From: Bdellovibrio sp.
GTDB lineage: Bacteria > Bdellovibrionota > Bdellovibrionia > Bdellovibrionales > Bdellovibrionaceae
Length of the DNA stretch: 14,220 bases
Direction: 5' to 3'
Assembly (NCBI GenBank): GCA_003176075.1
Contig: PSRN01000133.1
Span: 1 to 14,220, forward strand
Positions 7,121 to 13,833 of this stretch are shown here, piece by piece. The position numbers and the translations under genes are program-made. Numbering within the stretch: position 1 is the first letter of the stretch; each line of letters begins with the position of its first letter. The notes below the pieces were generated by a model. The model was not told where the DNA came from, searched no databases, and saw nothing but the letters and a program-made list of their open reading frames with translations.

Positions 7121-7984
7121 TTACAAATGGCGGGCACCTTTCTGTTGACCACGATTTGAGGGCCGCTTGGTTGAGGCGGCATGAGGAGGCCAGTTCGGTG
7201 CCCTCGGCGCCTTCGCAGAGCCACTGCCGGGATCGGTGGCCGCTTTCAGCAACAAGCCATTGAGGGCACGCGCAACTTCATCGGTGAATTTGTAACCAAC
7301 AAATGGATTGGCGCGTGATGCCTCGGCCAGGATGTCTTGCCAAAACTGAGGATTCTTCTTTGCCTCAGGTCGAACCATCTCTTCGACGAAGGCGTCCAAG
7401 TCCTCCTCCGACGGCTCCGTACCATAGGCGAAGGCTTTTTGCAGGTGAACCGCGATGTGCCTGCGTTGGGAACGGAGAAGGATCTGCCTGGCCTGCTCGG
7501 GCGTGACTATTTTTTCGATGACATAAACCGGCGTGTCCTCGGAACCGGCGATGGAATAGATAAAAGTGACAGGGATCCTCGAGTTGGCCATTCGCAAACA
7601 GTCCCTGTCGTTACGAAAGGCTAAGAATCGGCTCAACGATTTCTTTTGATCGACAAGACCGCTTTTGCCCTCTTTACCGCCCTGCAGACAGACCACAACC
7701 CCCACATAGTTTTTCTCCTGGCGGTCGTGAAATTCGCTGAATCCGGTGACTCTTGCATTGTCCTCTCGAACGATGGCGTAAATCAGGTCTTTCTGTTGTG
7801 GCGTCAATTTGGAGCCGCCAGGATCTTTGGCGCCCCTAGGATCTTTGGAGCCGCCTGGATCAAGGGTCTCGCTGCCAAGGGCGGGCCCCGCATCGGAAAT
7901 CGTAAAGCGGGTGTCGACTGACGTTCGCGCCCAGGTGACGGACAACGCCCATAAGGTAACTAATGTTGAAAGGAATGAACGCAA
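7121..7984 (-). CDS. Secreted protein of unknown function with DPGGSK repeats, 287 aa
   Basis: Start is the TTG at 7984-7982: GGAGG at 7994-7990 is five bases upstream, and the next residues (RSFLSTLVTLWALSVTWA) form a signal peptide. A longer open frame runs back to 8191 but has no binding site and would bury this signal. Mature residues about 41-58 are three copies of DPGGSK (middle copy DPRGAK), forming a flexible linker. Then come LTPQQKDLIYAIVREDNARV and a mixed alpha/beta-looking region with two cysteines (VVVCLQGG, DRDCLRM), segments such as TPVYVIEKIVTPEQARQILL, an acidic helical part (SEEDLDAFVEEMV), and a Pro/Ala/Gly-rich basic tail from about residue 255. No catalytic motif recognised. 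Convergent with the small peptide gene (22-base gap). Probably periplasmic or extracellular. Confidence 0.8.
   Translation of the reverse strand: MRSFLSTLVTLWALSVTWARTSVDTRFTISDAGPALGSETLDPGGSKDPRGAKDPGGSKLTPQQKDLIYAIVREDNARVTGFSEFHDRQEKNYVGVVVCLQGGKEGKSGLVDQKKSLSRFLAFRNDRDCLRMANSRIPVTFIYSIAGSEDTPVYVIEKIVTPEQARQILLRSQRRHIAVHLQKAFAYGTEPSEEDLDAFVEEMVRPEAKKNPQFWQDILAEASRANPFVGYKFTDEVARALNGLLLKAATDPGSGSAKAPRAPNWPPHAASTKRPSNRGQQKGARHL
7811..7864 (-). repeat. 18-bp tandem repeat, three units
   Basis: Units 7811-7828, 7829-7846 and 7847-7864 share most bases (plus strand GGAGCCGCCAGGATCTTT and variants). They encode the DPGGSK, DPRGAK, DPGGSK linker of the 287-aa secreted protein. Length changes of whole units keep the frame. 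Confidence 0.9.
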
Positions 7985-7989
7985 GAATT

Positions 7990-7994
7990 CCTCC
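7990..7994 (-). promoter_or_regulatory. Strong ribosome binding site for a TTG start
   Basis: GGAGG with a five-base spacer (AATTC) to TTG 7984. It decides the start of the 287-aa gene, because the signal peptide begins at exactly this codon. Confidence 0.8.
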
Positions 7995-8238
7995 GGACTG
8001 CAGTCACACCATACTGGAATCTTGGCGGCGTGGCGAGCGTCGTGCAGTAGGACAGACCAATTTCGTTCAATAGCGTTCGCTCCCGCGAATGACTCCCAAG
8101 CTTGCAATTTTTTCTCGCAGTTGTCTGAGATGGGAACCCCGTTTGACGGTGGCAGTGGTGATGGTAAAACGGTCCGAACCAAGCCGCACAAGATTTTGTA
8201 CCTGAGCGGTTAACTTAGACCACAAAAAAGGAGAGTTC

Positions 8239-8736
8239 ATGTCACGTTCATTTCTTGGTGCTATATCATTGGTTTTTAGTCTGAACGCCAATGCGGCTAG
8301 CCCTCAGTTTAATAAAATCGAATGTCGGAATGCAATCGATCAAGTTGCTATCAACTCATACCAGGCAGGGCATTTCCATTTTGTCGCATGGGAGGCTGGT
8401 CTTAAAGGTCCTGAGCTTCAGCGTTCACTTCAAAATGAAATGGCCGCTTCGCGTGAAAAGATGGACGCTTTCTTAAAGGCACGCGCAAAATGTGGTCTCA
8501 TGGATAAGAAAACAGAAGCCTCCAATGATCAGGCAAAATGCACCCAAGCGCTGTGGCAAGTTGAAGGAACATCTTACCACGAAGGGATTGACCATGACCG
8601 TGCTTTCAGAACGGAATCGAGCGCGGGAAATGGAAACGCGGAGGCCATCGCAAAATTCTGGGAAACAGCTCGATCGGCAAGAGATTCAGTCCTGAAAGCT
8701 CAAGGCGATTGCAACGTCGCCCTAATCGACTTTTAG
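8239..8736 (+). CDS. Secreted protein built of two duplicated Cys-bounded helical units
   Basis: GGAG (8230-8233) is five bases before ATG 8239. The signal peptide is MSRSFLGAISLVFSLNANA, cut before A-S-P-Q. The 165-aa protein has four cysteines at 29, 85, 101 and 158, spaced 56 and 57 apart. The two halves align: C29...QV35-36...SY40-41..G44 against C101...QV107-108...SY112-113..G116 with no gap, and at the other end R72...D76..LKA79-81...C85 against R145...D149..LKA152-154...C158. This is an internal duplication of a roughly 57-residue helical hairpin, each probably closed by a disulfide in the periplasm. No known family recognised; role unknown. It stands alone on the plus strand, 254 bases from the divergent 287-aa gene. 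Confidence 0.85.
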   Translation: MSRSFLGAISLVFSLNANAASPQFNKIECRNAIDQVAINSYQAGHFHFVAWEAGLKGPELQRSLQNEMAASREKMDAFLKARAKCGLMDKKTEASNDQAKCTQALWQVEGTSYHEGIDHDRAFRTESSAGNGNAEAIAKFWETARSARDSVLKAQGDCNVALIDF

Positions 8737-8784
8737 CTTTCGGTGTGACCGCGCACTTCCCCCGCCCCACGCAGGCAGCCCCTC

Positions 8785-8820
8785 GGTGCTGGTATTGGTG
8801 CCAATATAGGTGCTAATTGA
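8785..8820 (+). repeat. 12-bp GGTGC-periodic repeat, three units
   Basis: GGTGCTGGTATT, GGTGCCAATATA and GGTGCTAATTGA follow one another with a GGTGC start every 12 bases. In frame they read Gly-Ala-Gly-Ile-Gly-Ala-Asn-Ile-Gly-Ala-Asn-stop, which could be the last codons of a lost Gly-rich gene. No start with a binding site precedes it. Confidence 0.5.
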
Positions 8821-8934
8821 GTGCTTGGTTATCATAATTACATACTCCCTACTCATGCGGGCTTCCAGCTGCTATCAGTTTGAGCGTCAATAAATCAATC
8901 TTAGATGCTCTCTTAGGTATTTTTCGAACTTCTT

Positions 8935-8940
8935 GGAGGA
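8935..8940 (+). promoter_or_regulatory. Ribosome binding site deciding the start of the triple-repeat gene
   Basis: GGAGGA is five A's before ATG 8946. It picks this ATG over an upstream in-frame codon at 8880 and places the signal peptide at the true N-terminus. Confidence 0.8.
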
Positions 8941-8945
8941 AAAAA

Positions 8946-10763
8946 ATGAAGGTCTTGCGTTTCGTACAAGCCCTGTTCACAGGTTTTACGCTCTTTTTCG
9001 GCGCCCTTTTGATTGACATCAGTGCTTCAGCCCAAACGCGATGCCCTGAGGTGCACGGAGTTCAAATCGTGAGCGTTAAAAGAGAGCGAACCCGCAAGGC
9101 GCTTCCTGTAGGAAAAACCAAGTGGATCAAGGAACTTCACCGGAACGTTTGGGAGAATCCTGAGAGCCGAGATTATCTAAACGACGGTCTCATCGTGGTG
9201 ACTCAACGAATAACTCAGGAGGAGGAGCCACTTCCCATTGGAGCGTTTATTTCCGTTCAGACCTTTGTGAATCTCAAAAAGGGGAATAATGCCCGGAAGA
9301 ATGCGGAGAAAGCCCTGAAGTTTGTCCGTTTCAACCTCGGTGATTCTCTCGATCAGATCGGGGAGCGAATCGGGGGCAGCAAGGCGCGGGAGGAAGCAAT
9401 TTTGAAACAGCTTTCAAAGTTGTACAAGAACTATCCCAGGCTCAAACCGGGAAGAATCGAGGATATATTCCAATTTGAAAGAAATGAAGGCCATAAACGT
9501 TTTGATTTCTTCCTCGAGGAAGGAAAAGTAAGGCTTTTTTCCCGACGTTTCCACGAAGATGTCCCCTTGACCGAAGCCAAACCAGAAGACCTTATCTTCA
9601 TCCCATTAGTCGAATCAGCTCCAGAAACCAGGGCCTCCCAAAGCAGGAAAATTGTTAGGGATGAGGAAGCAGAGGAGATGCAGGAAGAAAGTCTTGAATT
9701 TCCTATTTTTAACCAGCCTGTTCTTTCTATCGAGAAACCAGATTGGATCGGCGGATGGAACCGGTTAGTTGTAAATCCTGAAAACTCCGACTATGTATCC
9801 GACCGACTGATCGCCGTCACTTACCAAAGCCGGTCAAAAAAGCGGGCGGCGGATGCGCAAATTCCTTTTGGGGTGTTTATCCCAGGTCAGGCATTTCAGG
9901 AACTTGACGCGAAGAAAGTCATCAAGCTGATCCGTTCCAAGGGATTTCGCATCGAAAGAGAGCATGAAATTTCCGAACAGTTAGAGAGATTGTACACGGT
10001 TTATCCAAGACTCAAACCCAAGCATATTGAGTATGTGACCAAGTTTGATGACACCCAGGGTGGGGATGAATATTTTCGCCACACTCTCAACACTGGAGAA
10101 GTGACTGTTTATAACCAGGACCCGAAACTCCGGCTCCCCGAAGACATAACAGGGGATCTCATCTTCATTCCGTTAATCCGGCATGTAGGCAGGGAGTTCT
10201 TCGGTGCTGAAAAAAGCGAAGCGCCAACGAGAATGAATGCCGCGCCGGTTTTGCCGGTCGACATTTCTCGATTTGAAAAACTCCAGGTGATCACAGTCTC
10301 AACACAGAATTGGATCGGCAACCGGGCGTACCGGCAAGTTGCTAATCGAACTGATAAAGACTACGTATCCGACGGTCTGGTGGTGATCACACATGATGAC
10401 GGAGAGAGCCAACCAGGTGAAAATCCCGTCGCGGTTCTTATTCCAAGAAAAACGTTCGAAGCCCTTCACGACGCTGAGCATGCCCTTGAGTTCATTCGCT
10501 CCCGCTCCGGGGTCGGAGGGCCTATTGAAGAAGAGGACGATATTTCCGCGCAGCTCGAACTCCTTTATCACGTTTATCCGCAGTTAGAACCCCATACAGT
10601 CAAAAGGTTGGGCATTTTTAAGCCCAGCAATAATGGTCTTGCTAATCTTGAAGCAAACCTCAATTCGGGAAGAGTGACTATTTACTCCAGGCGACCGGAC
10701 TCCCGGCCCGCCGATGGCGAAGGAGATTTCGTCTTTGTCCCCTTGGTCAAGACCCTGAAGTAA
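8946..10763 (+). CDS. Large secreted protein of three tandem homologous repeats, 605 aa
   Basis: The N-terminus (MKVLRFVQALFTGFTLFFGA, then ...SASA before QTRCP) is a signal peptide. The mature protein is three diverged copies of a 145-165 residue module, at about 59-222, 265-412 and 454-602. Each starts with W-I, then DYLNDGLIVVT / DYVSDRLIAVT / DYVSDGLVVIT (residues 76, 282, 472), a strand ending in PxGxFI or VAVLIP followed by a Phe helix, L-Y-x-x-Y-P-R-L-K-P (159, 349, 540), EGKVRLFSR / TGEVTVYNQ / SGRVTIYSR, and an end DLIFIPLVE / DLIFIPLIR / DFVFVPLVK. Acidic linkers join the copies. Only one cysteine (TRCPEV) is obvious, near the mature N-terminus. I recognise no known domain. The repeated alpha/beta layout suggests a structural or binding role outside the cytoplasm. 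It appears monocistronic, with a 14-bp repeat directly after the stop. Confidence 0.88.
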   Translation: MKVLRFVQALFTGFTLFFGALLIDISASAQTRCPEVHGVQIVSVKRERTRKALPVGKTKWIKELHRNVWENPESRDYLNDGLIVVTQRITQEEEPLPIGAFISVQTFVNLKKGNNARKNAEKALKFVRFNLGDSLDQIGERIGGSKAREEAILKQLSKLYKNYPRLKPGRIEDIFQFERNEGHKRFDFFLEEGKVRLFSRRFHEDVPLTEAKPEDLIFIPLVESAPETRASQSRKIVRDEEAEEMQEESLEFPIFNQPVLSIEKPDWIGGWNRLVVNPENSDYVSDRLIAVTYQSRSKKRAADAQIPFGVFIPGQAFQELDAKKVIKLIRSKGFRIEREHEISEQLERLYTVYPRLKPKHIEYVTKFDDTQGGDEYFRHTLNTGEVTVYNQDPKLRLPEDITGDLIFIPLIRHVGREFFGAEKSEAPTRMNAAPVLPVDISRFEKLQVITVSTQNWIGNRAYRQVANRTDKDYVSDGLVVITHDDGESQPGENPVAVLIPRKTFEALHDAEHALEFIRSRSGVGGPIEEEDDISAQLELLYHVYPQLEPHTVKRLGIFKPSNNGLANLEANLNSGRVTIYSRRPDSRPADGEGDFVFVPLVKTLK

Positions 10764-10770
10764 ACTGCCT

Positions 10771-10811
10771 GATCCAAAGGGAATGATCTAAAGGGAATGA
10801 TCCAAGGGAAT
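10771..10811 (+). repeat. 14-bp tandem repeat, three units
   Basis: GATCCAAAGGGAAT (10771-10784), GATCTAAAGGGAAT (10785-10798) and GATCCAAGGGAAT (10799-10811, one A shorter) begin seven bases after the stop of the triple-repeat gene. No coding frame or hairpin explains them. Confidence 0.9.
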
Positions 10812-10849
10812 GTATTTGCAGCGCCTAATTCAAGTAAGGCCGTGAGTTT

Positions 10850-11017
10850 CTATAAGCAACAATGACGTCCATGAGGAGATAAACGTCTGACATCCAATAA
10901 GCGTAGGACGGGTACACCAAAGGTTTCGCTTTCTCCCACGGTCAGCTCGGTTCCTACTCCGATCAGCTGAGATTCCTCGGCAGCGGACGGCCCTGCAGAC
11001 TTCACCGAATTATTCAT
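10850..11017 (-). CDS. Possible small coupled ORF, 55 aa
   Basis: ATG 11017-11015 overlaps the end of the preceding 149-aa gene (ATGAATAA, the TAA being that gene's stop), an arrangement that allows re-initiation. The product starts MNNSVKSAGPSAAEESQLIG and continues VGTELTVGESETFGVPVLRLLDV in sequence, which looks like folded protein rather than random frame, ending in His/Cys-rich residues. No own Shine-Dalgarno, no signal peptide, no family recognised. It may be a real small gene, or the frameshifted 3' part of a once longer 149-aa gene. Confidence 0.35.
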   Translation of the reverse strand: MNNSVKSAGPSAAEESQLIGVGTELTVGESETFGVPVLRLLDVRRLSPHGRHCCL

Positions 11018-11459
11018 TTTTCCAAGCACAACGAACTCCATGTGGATCGCTCGTATCAATACCACCCTTTGCTTCGGTGGCCACCGCGCCTTCCTTATAA
11101 CCGACGTCGGACGCGATTAAAGACATAAAAACATCGGAACTATCGCCCGAAGGCCTGATCACTTCCACATCGGAGACACTGGCATCGACTTCGAGGTGTT
11201 CAACGGCAAAACGTGTTTTGCCATCCTTAGACTTATAGGCGTAGGTGCCAACCGCCATAAAAATGTCGTCACCACTGCCGGGCCGAAGTGCAGTGACCAA
11301 CAAAACCGCAGAGCCGGTTTTAGTCTGACACTCCAAGATCGAAGCCACTCCAAGGTCGTACAATTGCGGCTTTGGCGGCTGTTTTGCCATTGGCTCTTCT
11401 TTAGCCATCGTCGCCCGGGTCGCAAAAAGTATCAGTCCAGACAACACTAAACTCTTCAC
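11010..11459 (-). CDS. Small secreted protein of unknown function, 149 aa
   Basis: Start is GTG 11459-11457, with AGGAGG at 11470-11465 and a five-base spacer; the next residues (KSLVLSGLILFATRATMA) are a signal peptide. An upstream open frame to 11600 is rejected because it would bury the signal. The mature part begins with a charged Pro-rich stretch (KEEPMAKQPPKPQ), then a beta-strand-like domain: YDLGVASILECQTKTG, SAVLLVTALRPGSGDD, TRFAVEHLEVDASVSDVEV, ending GVRCAWKNE. The two cysteines, one near each end of the domain, could form a disulfide. No family recognised; a periplasmic location is likely. Confidence 0.75.
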   Translation of the reverse strand: MKSLVLSGLILFATRATMAKEEPMAKQPPKPQLYDLGVASILECQTKTGSAVLLVTALRPGSGDDIFMAVGTYAYKSKDGKTRFAVEHLEVDASVSDVEVIRPSGDSSDVFMSLIASDVGYKEGAVATEAKGGIDTSDPHGVRCAWKNE

Positions 11460-11464
11460 TCGAA

Positions 11465-11470
11465 CCTCCT
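11465..11470 (-). promoter_or_regulatory. Strong ribosome binding site for a GTG start
   Basis: AGGAGG, five bases (TTCGA) before GTG 11459. It decides the start of the 149-aa secreted protein. Confidence 0.8.
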
Positions 11471-11787
11471 GAATTAGAATCGAGCTTTGGGTCGATCGAC
11501 TGCGCAGTTCAGTTGACAGCGCTAGCTGGTCATCTACACAAGGATCCCTTGCTCCGCAACTGCATTTCCCAGCCGCACACGGTGGCCTGGCGAAGTTCAT
11601 CGTTGACCCAAAGACGAATCCTCAGCTGTTCCGGGTTGAATTTCCGGATATAAGTGTTTAATCTTTGGCTCTTACCCAATCGAAGGTCGGAGGCCGACCA
11701 AATACGTCTTGAAATCCTGGACCTTAAGATGCTTCCTCCCCTTGGCTTTGACTTCCTTTTGGCAGCAAAGATGGATTGGTAACGAGG

Positions 11788-11792
11788 GGAGG
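11788..11792 (+). promoter_or_regulatory. Ribosome binding site for a TTG start
   Basis: GGAGG (within GGGGAGG) is five bases before TTG 11798. It supports TTG initiation of the ClC gene, since the next in-frame ATG lies well inside the conserved membrane domain. Confidence 0.8.
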
Positions 11793-11797
11793 AATCG

Positions 11798-13093
11798 TTG
11801 ACAATAAAGGCGCAACAAAATCTCGTAAGATACTATTCAAAATGGATTACGATATCGGCCCTTGTGGGCGTGTTCTGCGGCCTTGCATCCGCAATTTTTC
11901 TGGCCACCTTAGAGGCGACCACCCGCTTCAGGGAAGCGCATCCCTGGCTTCTTTTCCTGTTGCCGCTTGGCGGTCTGATTGTTGGTTCAATTTATCACGT
12001 TTTTGGCAACAGCGTCGAAGGGGGAAATAATCTGATCATCGATGAGTTCCATGATCCGACCTCCGTCATTCCGTTTCGCATGGCCCCTCTTGTTTTGTTG
12101 GGTACGATTTTCACCCACCTCTTTGGTGGGTCAGCGGGACGCGAAGGAACCGCAGTCCAGATGGGTGGTTCAATCGCCGATCAATTCACCCATGTTTTCA
12201 AAATGGGCCGGGCGGAAAGACGAACTCTTCTGATGGCGGGGATGAGCGGCGGTTTCGCTTCAGTGTTTGGCGTACCCATTGCCGGTACTTTGTTTGGTCT
12301 TGAAGTCCTGGCTGTCGGCCGGCTTCATTTGTGGGGCGTGATCGAGTGCGCTGTCGCCGCCTTTGTCGCCCACTATACGACCCTTGGGCTCGGGATTCAC
12401 CACACGGATTACCTTCACCCAGCCGCCACCTCGTACGCCAATCTCAATGGTCTGCATGCGATTCTTGCCGGCTTAATCTTTGGCCTTGCCGCTCGGCTCT
12501 TCGCAATTTGCGCTGACCAGATAAAGGTTCATTGCAAAAAAATCGCGCCTTTGTTGCCCGTTCGGGCGATAATCGGTGGCGGAATTATTTCGCTTACATT
12601 TTTCCTTATTCCCGAAGCGACGAGATACGCCGGACTTGGAATTCCAATCATCGTCGATTCCCTGAACCGGCCGCTCCCCTTATACGATTGGTTTGGCAAG
12701 CTGACATATACGGCTTTTACCTTGGGGACTGGTTTTAAAGGCGGTGAGGTGACACCGCTGCTATTCGTGGGCGCAACCCTGGGAAATGCCTTGAGCTCCT
12801 TCTTGCCCCTGCCTTTACCGACCCTCGCTGCCATGGGTTTCGTGGGAGTGTTTGCCGGCGCCGCGAATACTCCTTTTGCCTGCACGGCGATGGCCATTGA
12901 ATTGTTTGGGGCGGATGTTGGAGTGTGGGCAGCACTGGCGTGCTTCGCGAGCTACGCGGTGTCTGGACACCATGGCATCTATCACGCTCAGCAAATTCAT
13001 ATTCCAAATTCCAACCTGGTGAGCCGTGCCAGGGAGTTTATTGGCCTGCTCTTCAAACGGCCGCCATTGCCTGAGCGAAAGAAAAGGGAGTAG
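11798..13093 (+). CDS. ClC-family anion transporter, probably fluoride-type (CLC-F-like)
   Basis: The 431-aa protein is a full-length bacterial ClC membrane domain without CBS domains. It sits in the inner membrane as a two-fold pseudo-symmetric helical bundle and normally works as a dimeric anion/proton exchanger. Visible signatures: EGGNNLIIDEFHDP (74-87) where chloride members have GSGIP, GGSAGREGTAVQMGGS (110-125) with gating Glu116, VFGVPIAGTLFGLEVL (156-171) with Glu169, GTGFKGGEVTPLLFVGATLG (310-329), and GVFAGAANTPFA (350-361). Loss of the chloride-selective Ser motif and the GGNN/GREGT combination recall the fluoride-exporting CLC-F group; that assignment is from memory and tentative. 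It starts at TTG 11798, chosen by its binding site. The C-terminus is short and basic. No crcB or other fluoride gene is in the window. Confidence 0.92.
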   Translation: MTIKAQQNLVRYYSKWITISALVGVFCGLASAIFLATLEATTRFREAHPWLLFLLPLGGLIVGSIYHVFGNSVEGGNNLIIDEFHDPTSVIPFRMAPLVLLGTIFTHLFGGSAGREGTAVQMGGSIADQFTHVFKMGRAERRTLLMAGMSGGFASVFGVPIAGTLFGLEVLAVGRLHLWGVIECAVAAFVAHYTTLGLGIHHTDYLHPAATSYANLNGLHAILAGLIFGLAARLFAICADQIKVHCKKIAPLLPVRAIIGGGIISLTFFLIPEATRYAGLGIPIIVDSLNRPLPLYDWFGKLTYTAFTLGTGFKGGEVTPLLFVGATLGNALSSFLPLPLPTLAAMGFVGVFAGAANTPFACTAMAIELFGADVGVWAALACFASYAVSGHHGIYHAQQIHIPNSNLVSRAREFIGLLFKRPPLPERKKRE

Positions 13094-13132
13094 GCGCCAC
13101 CAAACTGGCGACGAATGGCGTGTCGGTTCCTG

Positions 13133-13185
13133 GTCAGTGACCTGACTGCATAGCCCCTGATGCTGTCAGTGACCTGACAGCATCA
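13133..13185. repeat. Repeated GTCAGTGACCTGAC motif, second copy in an 11-bp-stem palindrome
   Basis: The 14-mer occurs at 13133-13146 and 13165-13178. Around the second copy TGATGCTGTCA (13158-13168) pairs perfectly with TGACAGCATCA (13175-13185) across the six-base loop GTGACC. No T-run follows on either strand, so a classic intrinsic terminator is not supported. It could be a dispersed palindromic repeat or an mRNA-stabilising 3' structure after the ClC gene. Confidence 0.85.
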
Positions 13186-13233
13186 CCTCCGCTGCCGCTT
13201 GACAATAACTGAAGAGCCCGATCAAACTGCCGC

Positions 13234-13833
13234 ATGCTGAACATCCGGCCCGTCAGGCGCGATGACTTACCGGCCATAAAGGGCTTCACCGATCGGGAAA
13301 TCGGCGCGAATTATTATTCGACTGCTGAGCTCGAACTCATGTTTGAACGGTCCCGGCTGGGGGACACACGGTGCACGCTGATTCTGGAAGACGAGAGCGG
13401 AGAGATCCGCGGGATCCGAATCACCTATCCGCCAGGCCAATGGGAGCACGGGAAGGGCGAGGGCTTAAAGCCTGAATTGTGGCCCTTTGATCTCAAGTCC
13501 ACCGCCTATTTCCAGTCGCTGTTTATAGCTGGGGACCTGCGGGGACAGGGCTGGGGTGGAAGGATGTCCGCGGCGGCAATCCGACTGCTGCGCGAGGCTG
13601 GCGTGAAAGGCATCGTGTGCCACTCCTGGAAAGAAAGCCCCAATAATTCCTCCACGCGCTATCTGCAGAAACTGGGCTTTCAGATGATCGCCGAACACAA
13701 AGAATATTGGCGCAACGTCAACTACCAGTGCACCCGCTGTGGAAATCCGCCGTGCCGGTGCACGGCCCAGGAAATGTATTTGATCTTACACCCGTGGCGG
13801 CTTCGCCGCCCACGCTCTGAGGGACCCGCATGA
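13234..13833 (+). CDS. GNAT-family acetyltransferase with a C-terminal Cys cluster
   Basis: Residues 1-160 are a GNAT fold: LNIRPVRRDDLPAI at the start, the central strand STAYFQSLFIAGDLRGQGWG with the acetyl-CoA loop R-G-Q-G-W-G-G (103-109), the following helix MSAAAIRLLREAGVKGIVCH, and SSTRYLQKLGFQMIAEHKEYW as the last conserved helix and strand. It transfers acetyl from acetyl-CoA to an amine, substrate unknown. Residues 166-176 (CTRCGNPPCRC) form a CxxC-x4-CxC cluster that looks like a small zinc-binding knuckle appended to the fold. No strong Shine-Dalgarno precedes ATG 13234 (GAAGAG about 18 bases upstream at most). Its stop overlaps the next start (ATGA), so the two are translationally coupled. 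Length 199 aa, complete. Confidence 0.9.
   Translation: MLNIRPVRRDDLPAIKGFTDREIGANYYSTAELELMFERSRLGDTRCTLILEDESGEIRGIRITYPPGQWEHGKGEGLKPELWPFDLKSTAYFQSLFIAGDLRGQGWGGRMSAAAIRLLREAGVKGIVCHSWKESPNNSSTRYLQKLGFQMIAEHKEYWRNVNYQCTRCGNPPCRCTAQEMYLILHPWRLRRPRSEGPA

Larger units (their letters stand above)
11460..11797. other. Intergenic region between divergent genes, with a leader hairpin
   Basis: This 338-base stretch should hold promoters for the 149-aa gene (minus) and the ClC gene (plus). No strong -35/-10 pair is evident. A hairpin GGTCGG-AGG-CCGACC lies at 11685-11699, about 100 bases before the ClC start, and CCTCC at 11735-11739 could pair with GGAGG in its tip (11689-11693). No gene is supported here. 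Confidence 0.5.

Noticed and set aside
7809..8213. A 134-codon plus-strand frame opposite the 287-aa secreted protein
   Set aside because: It is antisense to a gene with a clear ribosome site and signal peptide and has no start signals of its own.
11010..11600. Longer 196-aa version of the 149-aa secreted protein
   Set aside because: The GTG at 11459 has an AGGAGG five bases upstream and opens a signal peptide; the extension has neither.
13796..13810. GGCGGC-TTC-GCCGCC hairpin near the end of the GNAT gene as a terminator
   Set aside because: It lies inside coding sequence just before a coupled start codon and has no T-run; termination there would cut off the downstream gene.
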